This document shows, piece by piece, positions 1 through 6,308 of a stretch of DNA of 6,309 bases. Source of the DNA: an uncultured Acidaminococcus sp. (lineage in GTDB: Bacteria > Bacillota > Negativicutes > Acidaminococcales > Acidaminococcaceae). The notes below the pieces were generated by a model that was not told where the DNA came from, did not search any database, and was given only the letters and a program-made list of their open reading frames with translations. Location: the NCBI GenBank assembly GCA_900770265.1, contig CAAGJR010000259.1, forward strand, positions 1 through 6,309, read 5' to 3'. Numbering within the stretch: the stretch's first letter is position 1; each line of letters opens with the position of its first letter. Made by a program: the position numbers and the translations under genes.

Positions 1-44
1 TGTTCAACGAAATCGATACGATCATCAAAGAAAGGAAGAACTGA
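1..44 (+). CDS. C-terminal end of an upstream gene, possibly ispG (partial)
   Basis: An open frame enters from the left edge and ends at TGA 42-44. It encodes the 13 residues FNEIDTIIKERKN after a split first codon. The stop lies two bases before the proS ATG, and the proS ribosome binding site lies inside this frame, so the two genes are very probably cotranscribed. The charged helical tail contains no diagnostic motif. In related Negativicutes the gene before proS is often ispG, the iron-sulphur enzyme of the MEP isoprenoid pathway, within a dxr-rseP-ispG-proS cluster. That identity is inferred from remembered gene order only; rseP or an unrelated gene remains possible. Confidence 0.5.
   Translation, partial: FNEIDTIIKERKN
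31..38 (+). promoter_or_regulatory. Ribosome binding site of proS
   Basis: AAAGGAAG lies about ten bases before the ATG at 47 and inside the last codons of the upstream gene. It supports this ATG as the start and indicates that translation of the two genes is closely coupled. Confidence 0.6.
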
Positions 45-46
45 GA

Positions 47-1762
47 ATGCGCGTTTCCCAATTGTATGCACCCACATTAAGAGAGGTACCGGCAGAAGCC
101 GTCATCGAAAGCCACAAGCTGATGCTGCGGGCCGGCTATATCCGGAAGGTGGCCGGCGGCCTGTACAGCTATCTGCCCCTGGCCTGGCGGAGCCTGCGGA
201 AGATCGAACAGATCATCCGGGAGGAAATGGAACCCACCGGTGCCCAGGAAATCATGATGCCGGTGCTGCAACCTTCTGAAATCTGGCAGGAAAGCGGCCG
301 GTGGCCTGCGTACGGCGCTGAAATGTTCAAACTGAAGGACCGGCACGGCCGGGACTTCTGCCTGGGGCCTACCCACGAAGAACTGGTGACCACCCTGGTG
401 CGGGACGACCTGCGTTCCTACCGGCAGCTGCCTGTGACCCTGTACCAGATCCAGAGCAAGTTCCGGGATGAGAAACGGCCCCGGTTCGGTCTGATGCGCA
501 GCCGGGAATTCATCATGAAGGATGCCTATTCCTTCGACAAGGATGCAGAAGGCCTGGATAAATCTTATCAGGATGAATATGATGCCTACAGCCGGATCTT
601 CACCCGGTGCGGCCTGGATTACCGGCCGGTGGAAGCCGACAGCGGTGCCATCGGCGGCAAGGGCAGCCATGAATTCATGGCTCTGGCGGACAGTGGTGAA
701 GCCGGCATCGTATACTGCGACACCTGCGATTACGCAGCTGACGTGGAAAAAGCTGAATGTGCCGCCATCGAAGTACCGGCCGAAGACCCGAAACCCCTGG
801 AAAAGAAGGAGACCCCGGGCTGCAATACCATCGAAGCCGTGTGCAAGTTCCTGAACGCCCCTGTGGAAAAGAGCGTGAAGGCCGTGGCCTTCGTCACCGA
901 TGAAGGCAAGCTGGTGCTGTGCTTCGTCCGGGGCGACAAAGAAGTGAACGACACCAAAGTGGTGAACGTGGTGGGCTGCAACGAAGTGGATATGGCTCCC
1001 GATGATCTGATCCGGGAAGCCGGCACCGTTCCTGGCTTCATGGGACCTGTGGGCCTGGATCCGGAAAAGACCATCATCATCATCGACCATTCTGTGATGA
1101 ACATGCATAACGTATGCTGCGGCGCCAACGAAAAAGACATGCACTACGTGAACGCCGAACCTTCCCGCGACTTCAAATATACCTATGTGGATGATATCAG
1201 CACCGCTGTGGCCGGGGACAAATGCCCTCACTGCAACGGCCATCTGAAGGAAGCCCGGGGCATCGAAGTGGGACAGGTGTTCAAGCTGAACACGAAGTAC
1301 AGTGAAGCCCTGCATGCCACGTACCTGGATGCGGACGGCAAGGAACATCCTCTGGTCATGGGCTGCTACGGCATCGGCGTGGGCCGTACCCTGGCGGCTG
1401 CCATCGAACAGCATCACGACAAGGACGGCATCATCATGCCGAAGAACATCGCTCCCTACCAGGTCATGGTGCTGGCCATGAACGTGAACGACGAAGAAAG
1501 CTACAACAAGGCCATCGAAATCCACGATGCCCTGAATGCAGCCGGTATCGATACCCTGCTGGACGACCGGGATGAACGGGCCGGTGTGAAATTCAAGGAT
1601 GCAGACCTGATCGGCTGCCCGCTGCGGATCGTGGTGGGACCCAAGACCATGAAGCGCAACGCTATGGAAACGAAGCTGCGCTGCAACGGCGAAATGCAGG
1701 ATGTACCCTTCGAAGGGGACTACATCCAGGCCATCCGGGACATTTTGGATAAAGCGTTATAA
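47..1762 (+). CDS. proS: Proline--tRNA ligase, bacterial type with editing domain
   Basis: This cytoplasmic class II aminoacyl-tRNA synthetase attaches proline to tRNA-Pro using ATP. Its 571 residues match the usual length of the bacterial (E. coli-type) form. Visible landmarks are GPTHEE at 107-112, class II motif 2 beginning FRDE at 139-142 and continuing RPRFGLMRSREF, and motif 3 GCYGIGVGRT at 439-448. Between motifs 2 and 3 lies the insertion (INS) editing domain, which clears mischarged Ala-tRNA-Pro. It contains KSVKAVAF, with K278 matching the E. coli editing lysine by position, and a GxxGP loop (GFMGP). Two CxxC pairs, C224/C227 and C393/C396, flank the insertion and could bind zinc; that is inference. 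The C-terminal anticodon-binding domain starts near residue 470. The start is supported by a ribosome binding site and by the two-base gap after the upstream stop. No defects are seen. Confidence 0.97.
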   Translation: MRVSQLYAPTLREVPAEAVIESHKLMLRAGYIRKVAGGLYSYLPLAWRSLRKIEQIIREEMEPTGAQEIMMPVLQPSEIWQESGRWPAYGAEMFKLKDRHGRDFCLGPTHEELVTTLVRDDLRSYRQLPVTLYQIQSKFRDEKRPRFGLMRSREFIMKDAYSFDKDAEGLDKSYQDEYDAYSRIFTRCGLDYRPVEADSGAIGGKGSHEFMALADSGEAGIVYCDTCDYAADVEKAECAAIEVPAEDPKPLEKKETPGCNTIEAVCKFLNAPVEKSVKAVAFVTDEGKLVLCFVRGDKEVNDTKVVNVVGCNEVDMAPDDLIREAGTVPGFMGPVGLDPEKTIIIIDHSVMNMHNVCCGANEKDMHYVNAEPSRDFKYTYVDDISTAVAGDKCPHCNGHLKEARGIEVGQVFKLNTKYSEALHATYLDADGKEHPLVMGCYGIGVGRTLAAAIEQHHDKDGIIMPKNIAPYQVMVLAMNVNDEESYNKAIEIHDALNAAGIDTLLDDRDERAGVKFKDADLIGCPLRIVVGPKTMKRNAMETKLRCNGEMQDVPFEGDYIQAIRDILDKAL

Positions 1763-1808
1763 AAATAATGTCATACGTCATACGTCATAGGTCATACGCC
1801 GAAGGAAG

Positions 1809-1823
1809 ATTTGCTGCGCAAAT
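1809..1823. repeat. Small hairpin ATTTGC-TGC-GCAAAT
   Basis: A perfect 6-base inverted repeat with a TGC loop lies inside the inverted-repeat element. The flanking GGAA and TTCC could extend the stem across a small bulge. No T-run follows, so it is not an intrinsic terminator. A hairpin of the same design occurs at the right end of the window (6292-6308). Confidence 0.6.
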
Positions 1824-1833
1824 TCCATTCAGA

Positions 1834-1852
1834 AGGCTGCTGCCAGCAGCCT
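1834..1852. repeat. Hairpin AGGCTGCTG / CAGCAGCCT
   Basis: A perfect 9-base inverted repeat is separated by a single C. In RNA the apical pairs would open to form a normal loop. It is followed by GTCCAACA rather than by T residues, so it should not terminate transcription on its own. It forms the second internal stem of the element at 1770-1890. Confidence 0.65.
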
Positions 1853-1902
1853 GTCCAACAGCGTATGACGTATGACGAACAGCGTATGACGATGTTCTAT
1901 CG

Positions 1903-1909
1903 AAGGAGG
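1903..1909 (+). promoter_or_regulatory. Strong ribosome binding site of the mgtC-family gene
   Basis: AAGGAGG, a near-perfect Shine-Dalgarno sequence, ends seven bases before the ATG at 1917. It fixes this start and lies 12 bases beyond the right arm of the repeat element, so the element leaves the initiation region intact. Confidence 0.8.
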
Positions 1910-1916
1910 CGGAACC

Positions 1917-2591
1917 ATGGATACCTTGCTGGCGCAGCTGACGCTGCGCATTTTGCTGGCTGCGTTCCTGGGCGGGCTGATCGGCCTGGAACGCAGTGCC
2001 GGCGACCGGCCGGCGGGCCTCAGGACACACGTACTGGTAGCCACCGGTTCCGCCCTTTTGATGGTGATTTCCATCTACGGCAGTGACGGCTATACCCAGG
2101 CCCGGGACCCTTCCCGGATCGCCTCCCAGGTGGTCAGCGGCATCGGTTTCCTGGGTGCCGGCACCATCCTGCATGAGGGGCTGACCGTCAAGGGCCTGAC
2201 CACCGCCGCCAGTCTGTGGATCGTGTCGGCCATCGGCCTGACCGTGGGCTGCGGCATGCTGGCCCTGGGCATTTTTGCCACCGTGATCACCCTGGTGACC
2301 CTGATCCTGATCCGGGGCCTGGAGAAAAAGGTACTGCCCGTGGGGCGGTCCACCAAGTGCGTCCTCCATGTAGCGGTGAACAAGAACCCGGACAGCATGA
2401 TGGAGGTCATGGATTATCTCCAGGAACGGAACATCAAGACCCGGATCCTGGGCATGCGCAATGATCCCCAGCGGAATGTGCTGGAAGTGGATCTGTCGGT
2501 GAAAATCGGCAAGTATTACAATGCCAATGCCATCATCGATGGCTTGAAGAATACAAAGGCGGTGCAGAGCATCGTCCTGAAAGATGAATGA
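1917..2591 (+). CDS. MgtC/SapB (YhiD-like) family inner-membrane protein
   Basis: The 224-residue protein has the MgtC/SapB layout: a hydrophobic N-terminal domain of about five membrane segments (roughly 7-24, 35-54, 70-86, 95-112 and 114-133), then a soluble C-terminal domain (about 145-222) that looks ACT-like. Family motifs visible in order are GGLIGLER (19-26), GLRTHVLVATGSAL (34-47), SGIGFLGAGTIL (74-85) and VKGLTTAASLW (91-101). Characterised family members affect Mg2+ homeostasis, inhibit F-type ATP synthase in Salmonella (MgtC), or protect against acid. The precise role of this protein cannot be read from sequence, so no symbol is given. It sits between proS and polC, 12 bases before polC, and is probably cotranscribed with it. 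The 154-base leader contains the inverted-repeat element. Base composition and codon use resemble the neighbours, so recent foreign origin is not apparent. Confidence 0.9.
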   Translation: MDTLLAQLTLRILLAAFLGGLIGLERSAGDRPAGLRTHVLVATGSALLMVISIYGSDGYTQARDPSRIASQVVSGIGFLGAGTILHEGLTVKGLTTAASLWIVSAIGLTVGCGMLALGIFATVITLVTLILIRGLEKKVLPVGRSTKCVLHVAVNKNPDSMMEVMDYLQERNIKTRILGMRNDPQRNVLEVDLSVKIGKYYNANAIIDGLKNTKAVQSIVLKDE

Positions 2592-2594
2592 TTT

Positions 2595-2598
2595 GAGG
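2595..2598 (+). promoter_or_regulatory. Modest ribosome binding site of polC
   Basis: GAGG lies five bases before the ATG at 2604, in the 12-base gap after the mgtC-family stop. The match is weaker than that of the preceding gene. Translation of polC may therefore rely partly on ribosomes finishing the upstream gene; this is inference. Confidence 0.5.
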
Positions 2599-2603
2599 TT
2601 GGA

Positions 2604-5600
2604 ATGAGCTGTTATAAAATCGTACCCAACAGGCATTGCTTCCTGGATTTCATGGTGACCCTGGAACTGAGTCCGGAACAGCGTCACTGTGTGGAAACGT
2701 TCCCCATCCGCTTCGTGGAAGTGGACGAGGACCGCAATACCTGGAAAATCAATTATGATGCAGCAGCTACGCCTCTGGAACAGCAGGAACTGGCAGCGGT
2801 CGCGAAAAAGCTGGCCGCTGCCTGTTCTGTTGCCCAGGTGACGTTCGTGAACCAGAATGCGGACAATCTGGCGGCCCCCTGCCTGGAGGATGAGGACATC
2901 CCCCTGCCGGAGGAGCCTCCTGAAGAGGAGGAACCGCCCCTGCCGGAAGAGTCCCCGGAAGCGGAAGAAGATTTCTTCCAGAGCGAGGACTATCTGAAGG
3001 CTCTGGCCAGCGTCACCAGCCAGACGGCGGAAGGCCGGAAGAAGGATGGCGTGGTCTACGGCCGGAAAATCACCAAAAAGGCCCGGACCATGGCTGAAGT
3101 GGTAGAAGAAGAGAACGGCGTGGTGGTGGAAGGCACCGTGGTGGGGTTCGATGAACGGGAGCTGCGCACCGGGGCCATCATGCTCACCATCAAGGTGGCG
3201 GACGATACCGAGGGCCTGTTCGTGAAGATCCGCTTCGGCGAACGGAACGAAGGCAACGACATCGCCCAGAACCGGAAGGCCTGTGCCGAACTGCAGCAGC
3301 AGATCCCGGAAGGGACGAAGGTGAAGCTGCAGGGCAACATCACCGTGGACAAGTACGCCAACTCGGAGCTGGTCATGGTCGGGGTGAAGGGCATCATGGT
3401 GGAGCCCTCCACCCAGCGGGAGGACCACGCGGAGACCAAGCGGGTGGAACTCCACTGCCATACGAAGATGAGTAAGATGGACGGCCTGACGCCCATCGAG
3501 AAACTGGTGGATACGGCAGTGGGCTGGGGCCACAAGGCCCTGGCCCTGACGGACCACGGGGTGGTGCAGGCTTTCCCCTTTGCCTATGACGAAGCCAAGA
3601 AGCTGAAGGAAAAGAAAGGCTGGGAGATCAAGCTGATCTACGGCTGCGAAGGCTATCTGTGCCACAGCCGGGAGGACAAGAAGAACTACCACATCATCCT
3701 GCTGGCGAAGAATGTGGAAGGGCTGCGGAATCTGTACCGGCTGGTGTCTCTGAGCCATCTGCAGTACTTTGGCGGCAAGCCCAAACGGCCGCGGCTGACC
3801 AAGGGGCTGCTGGACCAGTACCGGGACGGCATCATCGTGGGTTCGGCCTGTGCGGCCGGGGAAGTGTACCGGGCCATCCTGGCCGGGGTGGATCACGAGG
3901 AACTGAAGGAAATCGCTTCCTACTACGATTATCTGGAAATCCAGCCCACGGGCAACAACAATTACCTGATCCGGGATCCCCGGTTCCCCAACATCACCGG
4001 TGTGGAAGATCTGCAGGCCATCAACAAGCAGATCCTGGCCCTGGGGGATGAACTGGGGAAACTGACGGTCGCCACCTGCGACGTGCACTTCCTGAACCCG
4101 GAAGATGCCCTGGCCCGGAAGATCCTCCAGGCCGGCATGGGCTATCCCGATGAGGAACAGCCGCCCCTGTATCTGCGCACCACGGAGGAGATGCTGGAGG
4201 AATTCAGCTACCTGGGTGACCGGGCCTACGAAGTGGTGGTGGAGAACACCAACAAGATCAACGATATGGTGGAACGGTTCAAGCCGGTGCCCGACCGGGA
4301 CCAGCTGTATTCGCCCAGTATCCCCGGCGCCAAGGAAAAGGTGCAGTCCCTGAGCTATGCCCAGGCCCACGCCTGGTACGGGCCCAAGCTGCCCAAGATC
4401 GTGGAGGACCGGCTGAAGCTGGAACTGAATTCCATCATCGGCAACGGGTTCTCCGTGCTGTACTACATCGCCCACCTGCTGGTGAAGAAGTCCAACGACG
4501 ACGGCTACATGGTAGGCTCCCGGGGGTCCGTAGGGTCCTCGTTCGTGGCTACCATGCTGAACATCACGGAAGTGAATCCGCTGGTGCCCCATTACCGGTG
4601 CCCTCATTGCTTCCACACGGAATTCTTCACGGACGGCAGCGTGGAAAGCGGGTTCGACCTGCCGGAGAAGAACTGTCCGGAATGCGGTACCCCCATGATC
4701 CGGGACGGGCACAACATCCCGTTCGCTGTATTCCTGGGGTTCCACGGGGACAAAGTGCCCGATATCGATCTGAACTTCTCCGGGGAATACCAGCCCCGGG
4801 CCCACAAATATACGGAAGAACTGTTCGGCCGGGACAATGTGTTCCGGGCCGGTACCCTGGGTACCATCAAGGACAAGACGGCCTACGGGTACATCAAGAA
4901 GTACTACGAGACCCGGGGCGAGCCCAAGCGGACGGCCTTCATCGAAAGCCTGATCCCGAAACTGGCCGGCGTGAAGCGGACCACCGGGCAGCATCCCGGC
5001 GGCATCGTGGTCATCCCCCGGAACCTGGACGTGCATTACATCACGCCCGTATCCCATCCGGCGGACGACCCGGAAGTGGGCACCATTACCACCCACTACG
5101 ATTTCCACTCCATTGACGAACGGATCGTCAAGCTGGACATCCTGGGCCACGATGATCCCACGGTGATCAAGATGCTGGACCGGATGCTGGGCGAGGACTA
5201 CTGCAAGCACATCCCCATCGGGGACAAGGATACCATGGAACTGTTCCTGAGCACGAAATCCCTGGGGGTGACGCCGGAGCAGATCGGCACGGATGTGGCC
5301 ACGTACGGGGTACCGGAATGCGGCACCCGTTTCGTGCGCCAGATGATCTCGGACGTTAAGCCCAAGAACTTCTCCGACCTGCTGCGGATTTCCGGGTATT
5401 CCCATGGTACGGACGTATGGCTGAACAATGCCCAGGACCTGATCAAGGCCGGGACGCCCACGGAGGATACTATTTCCACCCGTGACGATATCATGAACTG
5501 GCTGATTAACAAGGGCATGGAACCCAGCATGGCGTTCGGCATCATGGAATGGAGCCGGAAGGGGAAGGCCCACAAGAAAGGGTTCAAACCCGACCAGCTG

Positions 5601-6191
5601 GAAGCCTTCAAGAAGGCCAACATCCCCGAGTTCTACATCAAGGCCTGCACCACGCTGCAGTACCTGTTCCCGAAGGCCCACGCCGTGGCCTATGTGCTGT
5701 CGGCCTACCGGATCGCCTACTGCAAGGTGCACCATCCCAAGGAGTTCTACGCGGCCTACTTCACCGTGCGGGCGCCCCACTTCGATTACGCCCTGGTCCA
5801 CAAGGGCCTGGACTATATGAAGCAGTTCATCAAGAACGTGAACGCCCAGGGCACGAAGGCCTCGGTGAACGACAAGGATACGGCCACGTATATGGAACTG
5901 TGCGTGGAGATGCTGGAGCGGGGGTTCGTGTTCGAGAACGTGGACCTGTACAAGTCCGACGCCCACAAGTTCCTGGTCACCGACAAGGGACTGCTGCCGC
6001 CTCTGGGTGCCATCGGCGGCATCGGCGGCGTGGCGGCCGAAGGAATCGTGGAAGCCCGGAAGAAGGGGCCTTTCATTTCCCAGGAGGACCTGCGGAACCG
6101 GGCCAAGATCAGTACGTCCAACGTGGAGATCCTGGACGAACTGGGCATCCTGGAAGGTATGCCCAAGACGGACCAGATCGAGCTGTTTTAA
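2604..6191 (+). CDS. polC: DNA polymerase III alpha subunit, PolC type, lacking the exonuclease domain
   Basis: This is the replicative polymerase of low-GC Gram-positive lineages, which copies DNA at the fork with the sliding clamp. Domains in order: a divergent N-terminal domain (about 10-95); an acidic linker (about 96-131); an OB fold (about 165-265); PHP (about 280-500); the polymerase core; a helix-hairpin-helix region (about 1133-1155); and a C-terminal clamp-binding motif QIELF (1191-1195). Catalytic aspartates are D720 and D722 (PDIDLNFSGEYQ) and D845 (KLDILGHDDPT). GSRGSVGSS (638-646), KRTTGQHPGG (791-800) and a four-cysteine zinc site (C666, C669, C691, C694) are present and PolC-specific in style. 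The protein has 1195 residues, against 1437 in B. subtilis. The DnaQ-like exonuclease normally inserted in PHP is missing: E349 and H363, which border the usual insertion, are 14 residues apart, and no VETTG-type motif occurs anywhere. The frame is intact, so this is not a frameshift. PolC identity is near certain; an independent proofreader is presumably encoded elsewhere. Confidence 0.97.
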   Translation: MSCYKIVPNRHCFLDFMVTLELSPEQRHCVETFPIRFVEVDEDRNTWKINYDAAATPLEQQELAAVAKKLAAACSVAQVTFVNQNADNLAAPCLEDEDIPLPEEPPEEEEPPLPEESPEAEEDFFQSEDYLKALASVTSQTAEGRKKDGVVYGRKITKKARTMAEVVEEENGVVVEGTVVGFDERELRTGAIMLTIKVADDTEGLFVKIRFGERNEGNDIAQNRKACAELQQQIPEGTKVKLQGNITVDKYANSELVMVGVKGIMVEPSTQREDHAETKRVELHCHTKMSKMDGLTPIEKLVDTAVGWGHKALALTDHGVVQAFPFAYDEAKKLKEKKGWEIKLIYGCEGYLCHSREDKKNYHIILLAKNVEGLRNLYRLVSLSHLQYFGGKPKRPRLTKGLLDQYRDGIIVGSACAAGEVYRAILAGVDHEELKEIASYYDYLEIQPTGNNNYLIRDPRFPNITGVEDLQAINKQILALGDELGKLTVATCDVHFLNPEDALARKILQAGMGYPDEEQPPLYLRTTEEMLEEFSYLGDRAYEVVVENTNKINDMVERFKPVPDRDQLYSPSIPGAKEKVQSLSYAQAHAWYGPKLPKIVEDRLKLELNSIIGNGFSVLYYIAHLLVKKSNDDGYMVGSRGSVGSSFVATMLNITEVNPLVPHYRCPHCFHTEFFTDGSVESGFDLPEKNCPECGTPMIRDGHNIPFAVFLGFHGDKVPDIDLNFSGEYQPRAHKYTEELFGRDNVFRAGTLGTIKDKTAYGYIKKYYETRGEPKRTAFIESLIPKLAGVKRTTGQHPGGIVVIPRNLDVHYITPVSHPADDPEVGTITTHYDFHSIDERIVKLDILGHDDPTVIKMLDRMLGEDYCKHIPIGDKDTMELFLSTKSLGVTPEQIGTDVATYGVPECGTRFVRQMISDVKPKNFSDLLRISGYSHGTDVWLNNAQDLIKAGTPTEDTISTRDDIMNWLINKGMEPSMAFGIMEWSRKGKAHKKGFKPDQLEAFKKANIPEFYIKACTTLQYLFPKAHAVAYVLSAYRIAYCKVHHPKEFYAAYFTVRAPHFDYALVHKGLDYMKQFIKNVNAQGTKASVNDKDTATYMELCVEMLERGFVFENVDLYKSDAHKFLVTDKGLLPPLGAIGGIGGVAAEGIVEARKKGPFISQEDLRNRAKISTSNVEILDELGILEGMPKTDQIELF
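2901..2972 (+). repeat. In-frame tandem repeat coding an acidic Pro/Glu linker in PolC
   Basis: Two adjacent 36-base units, 2901-2936 and 2937-2972, both begin CCCCTGCCGGA. They encode PLPEEPPEEEEP (residues 100-111) and PLPEESPEAEED (112-123). The segment is strongly acidic and proline-rich, so it is probably disordered. It lies between the N-terminal domain and the OB fold, where B. subtilis PolC has a second folded N-terminal domain. Confidence 0.8.
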
Positions 6192-6195
6192 GAAA

Positions 6196-6226
6196 GGAGG
6201 TGTGGAAAGCCACACCTCCCTTTTTT
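6196..6226 (+). terminator. Intrinsic terminator after polC
   Basis: A perfect 10-base stem, GGAGGTGTGG (6196-6205) with CCACACCTCC (6210-6219), closes an AAAG loop. It is followed by C and six T residues (6221-6226). It starts four bases after the polC stop codon, so it should end the transcript there. On the opposite strand the stem is followed by only a short, interrupted T-tract, so strong bidirectional activity is unlikely. The AAGGAGG within the left stem looks like a ribosome binding site but is explained by the stem, and no start codon follows at suitable spacing. Confidence 0.95.
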
Positions 6227-6236
6227 GGAAATGGAG

Positions 6237-6257
6237 GGGCGGTTCGGTGAACCGCCC
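6237..6257. repeat. Hairpin GGGCGGTTC-GGT-GAACCGCCC
   Basis: A perfect 9-base inverted repeat with a three-base loop lies 11 bases after the terminator T-run. Outer GGAA (6227-6230) and TTCC (6260-6263) could pair across an internal loop. No T-run follows on the + strand, so a second terminator is not supported. It could be part of a leader or of an intergenic repeat that continues past the window. Confidence 0.6.
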
Positions 6258-6291
6258 GCTTCCAGGCCGGGGACGGGCGTACCGGGCGATA

Positions 6292-6308
6292 TTTTGCCTG
6301 CGGCAAAA
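6292..6308. repeat. Hairpin TTTTGCC-TGC-GGCAAAA at the window edge
   Basis: A perfect 7-base inverted repeat around a TGC loop lies in the last bases of the window. It has the same design as the hairpin at 1809-1823, with the same TGC loop, a TTTGC-like left arm, and compensating extra C and G in the two arms. What follows cannot be seen. Confidence 0.5.

Larger units (their letters stand above)
1770..1890. repeat. Inverted-repeat element with GTCATACG-unit arms
   Basis: Two 30-base arms, 1770-1799 and 1861-1890, are inverted copies of each other, matching at 25 of 30 positions by hand alignment. Each arm is itself repetitive: the left arm reads GTCATACG, TCATACG, TCATAG, GTCATACG, with a period of about seven bases. 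The 61 bases between them contain two further hairpins, at 1809-1823 and 1834-1852. As RNA the whole element could fold into a long stem capped by two small stems. No transposase gene and no obvious target-site duplication is visible: the flanks are aaaaataat and gatgttcta. It fills most of the proS-mgtC gap. It resembles a dispersed, MITE- or REP-like intergenic repeat, but its copy number cannot be judged from one window. Confidence 0.75.

Noticed and set aside
77..1525. Minus-strand open frame of 482 codons opposite proS
   Set aside because: It is also in register with a strongly biased sense gene. proS is unmistakable, and the antisense product shows no motif.
1745..1769. Promoter for the mgtC-family gene
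   Set aside because: TTGGAT and an AT-rich TATAAA-like stretch are present, but only about seven bases separate them, far from the usual 17.
1834..1862. Intrinsic terminator between proS and the mgtC-family gene
   Set aside because: The hairpin is good but no T-run follows on either strand, so read-through is expected.
1770..1890. CRISPR array
   Set aside because: The repeated units are about seven bases long with no regular spacers, and the two arms are inverted instead of direct repeats.
1811..2086. Leader peptide or small gene overlapping the mgtC-family start
   Set aside because: It begins at a TTG within a hairpin, has no ribosome binding site, runs out of frame into a clear gene, and is not proline-rich as an MgtP-like leader would be.
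2604..6191. polC as a truncated or frameshifted pseudogene because of its short length
   Set aside because: The frame is continuous, all polymerase motifs and the C-terminal clamp motif are intact, and the shortfall is accounted for by clean absence of the exonuclease and part of the N-terminus.
1785..6215. Long minus-strand open frame of 1476 codons as a real gene
   Set aside because: It is in exact codon register with mgtC-family and polC codons, carries low-complexity His/Gln/Val-rich sequence, has no domain, and is fully explained by avoidance of three sense codons.
6109..6306. Minus-strand small gene at the right edge
   Set aside because: It overlaps the polC end and the terminator, has no ribosome binding site, and gives a proline/arginine-rich product without features.
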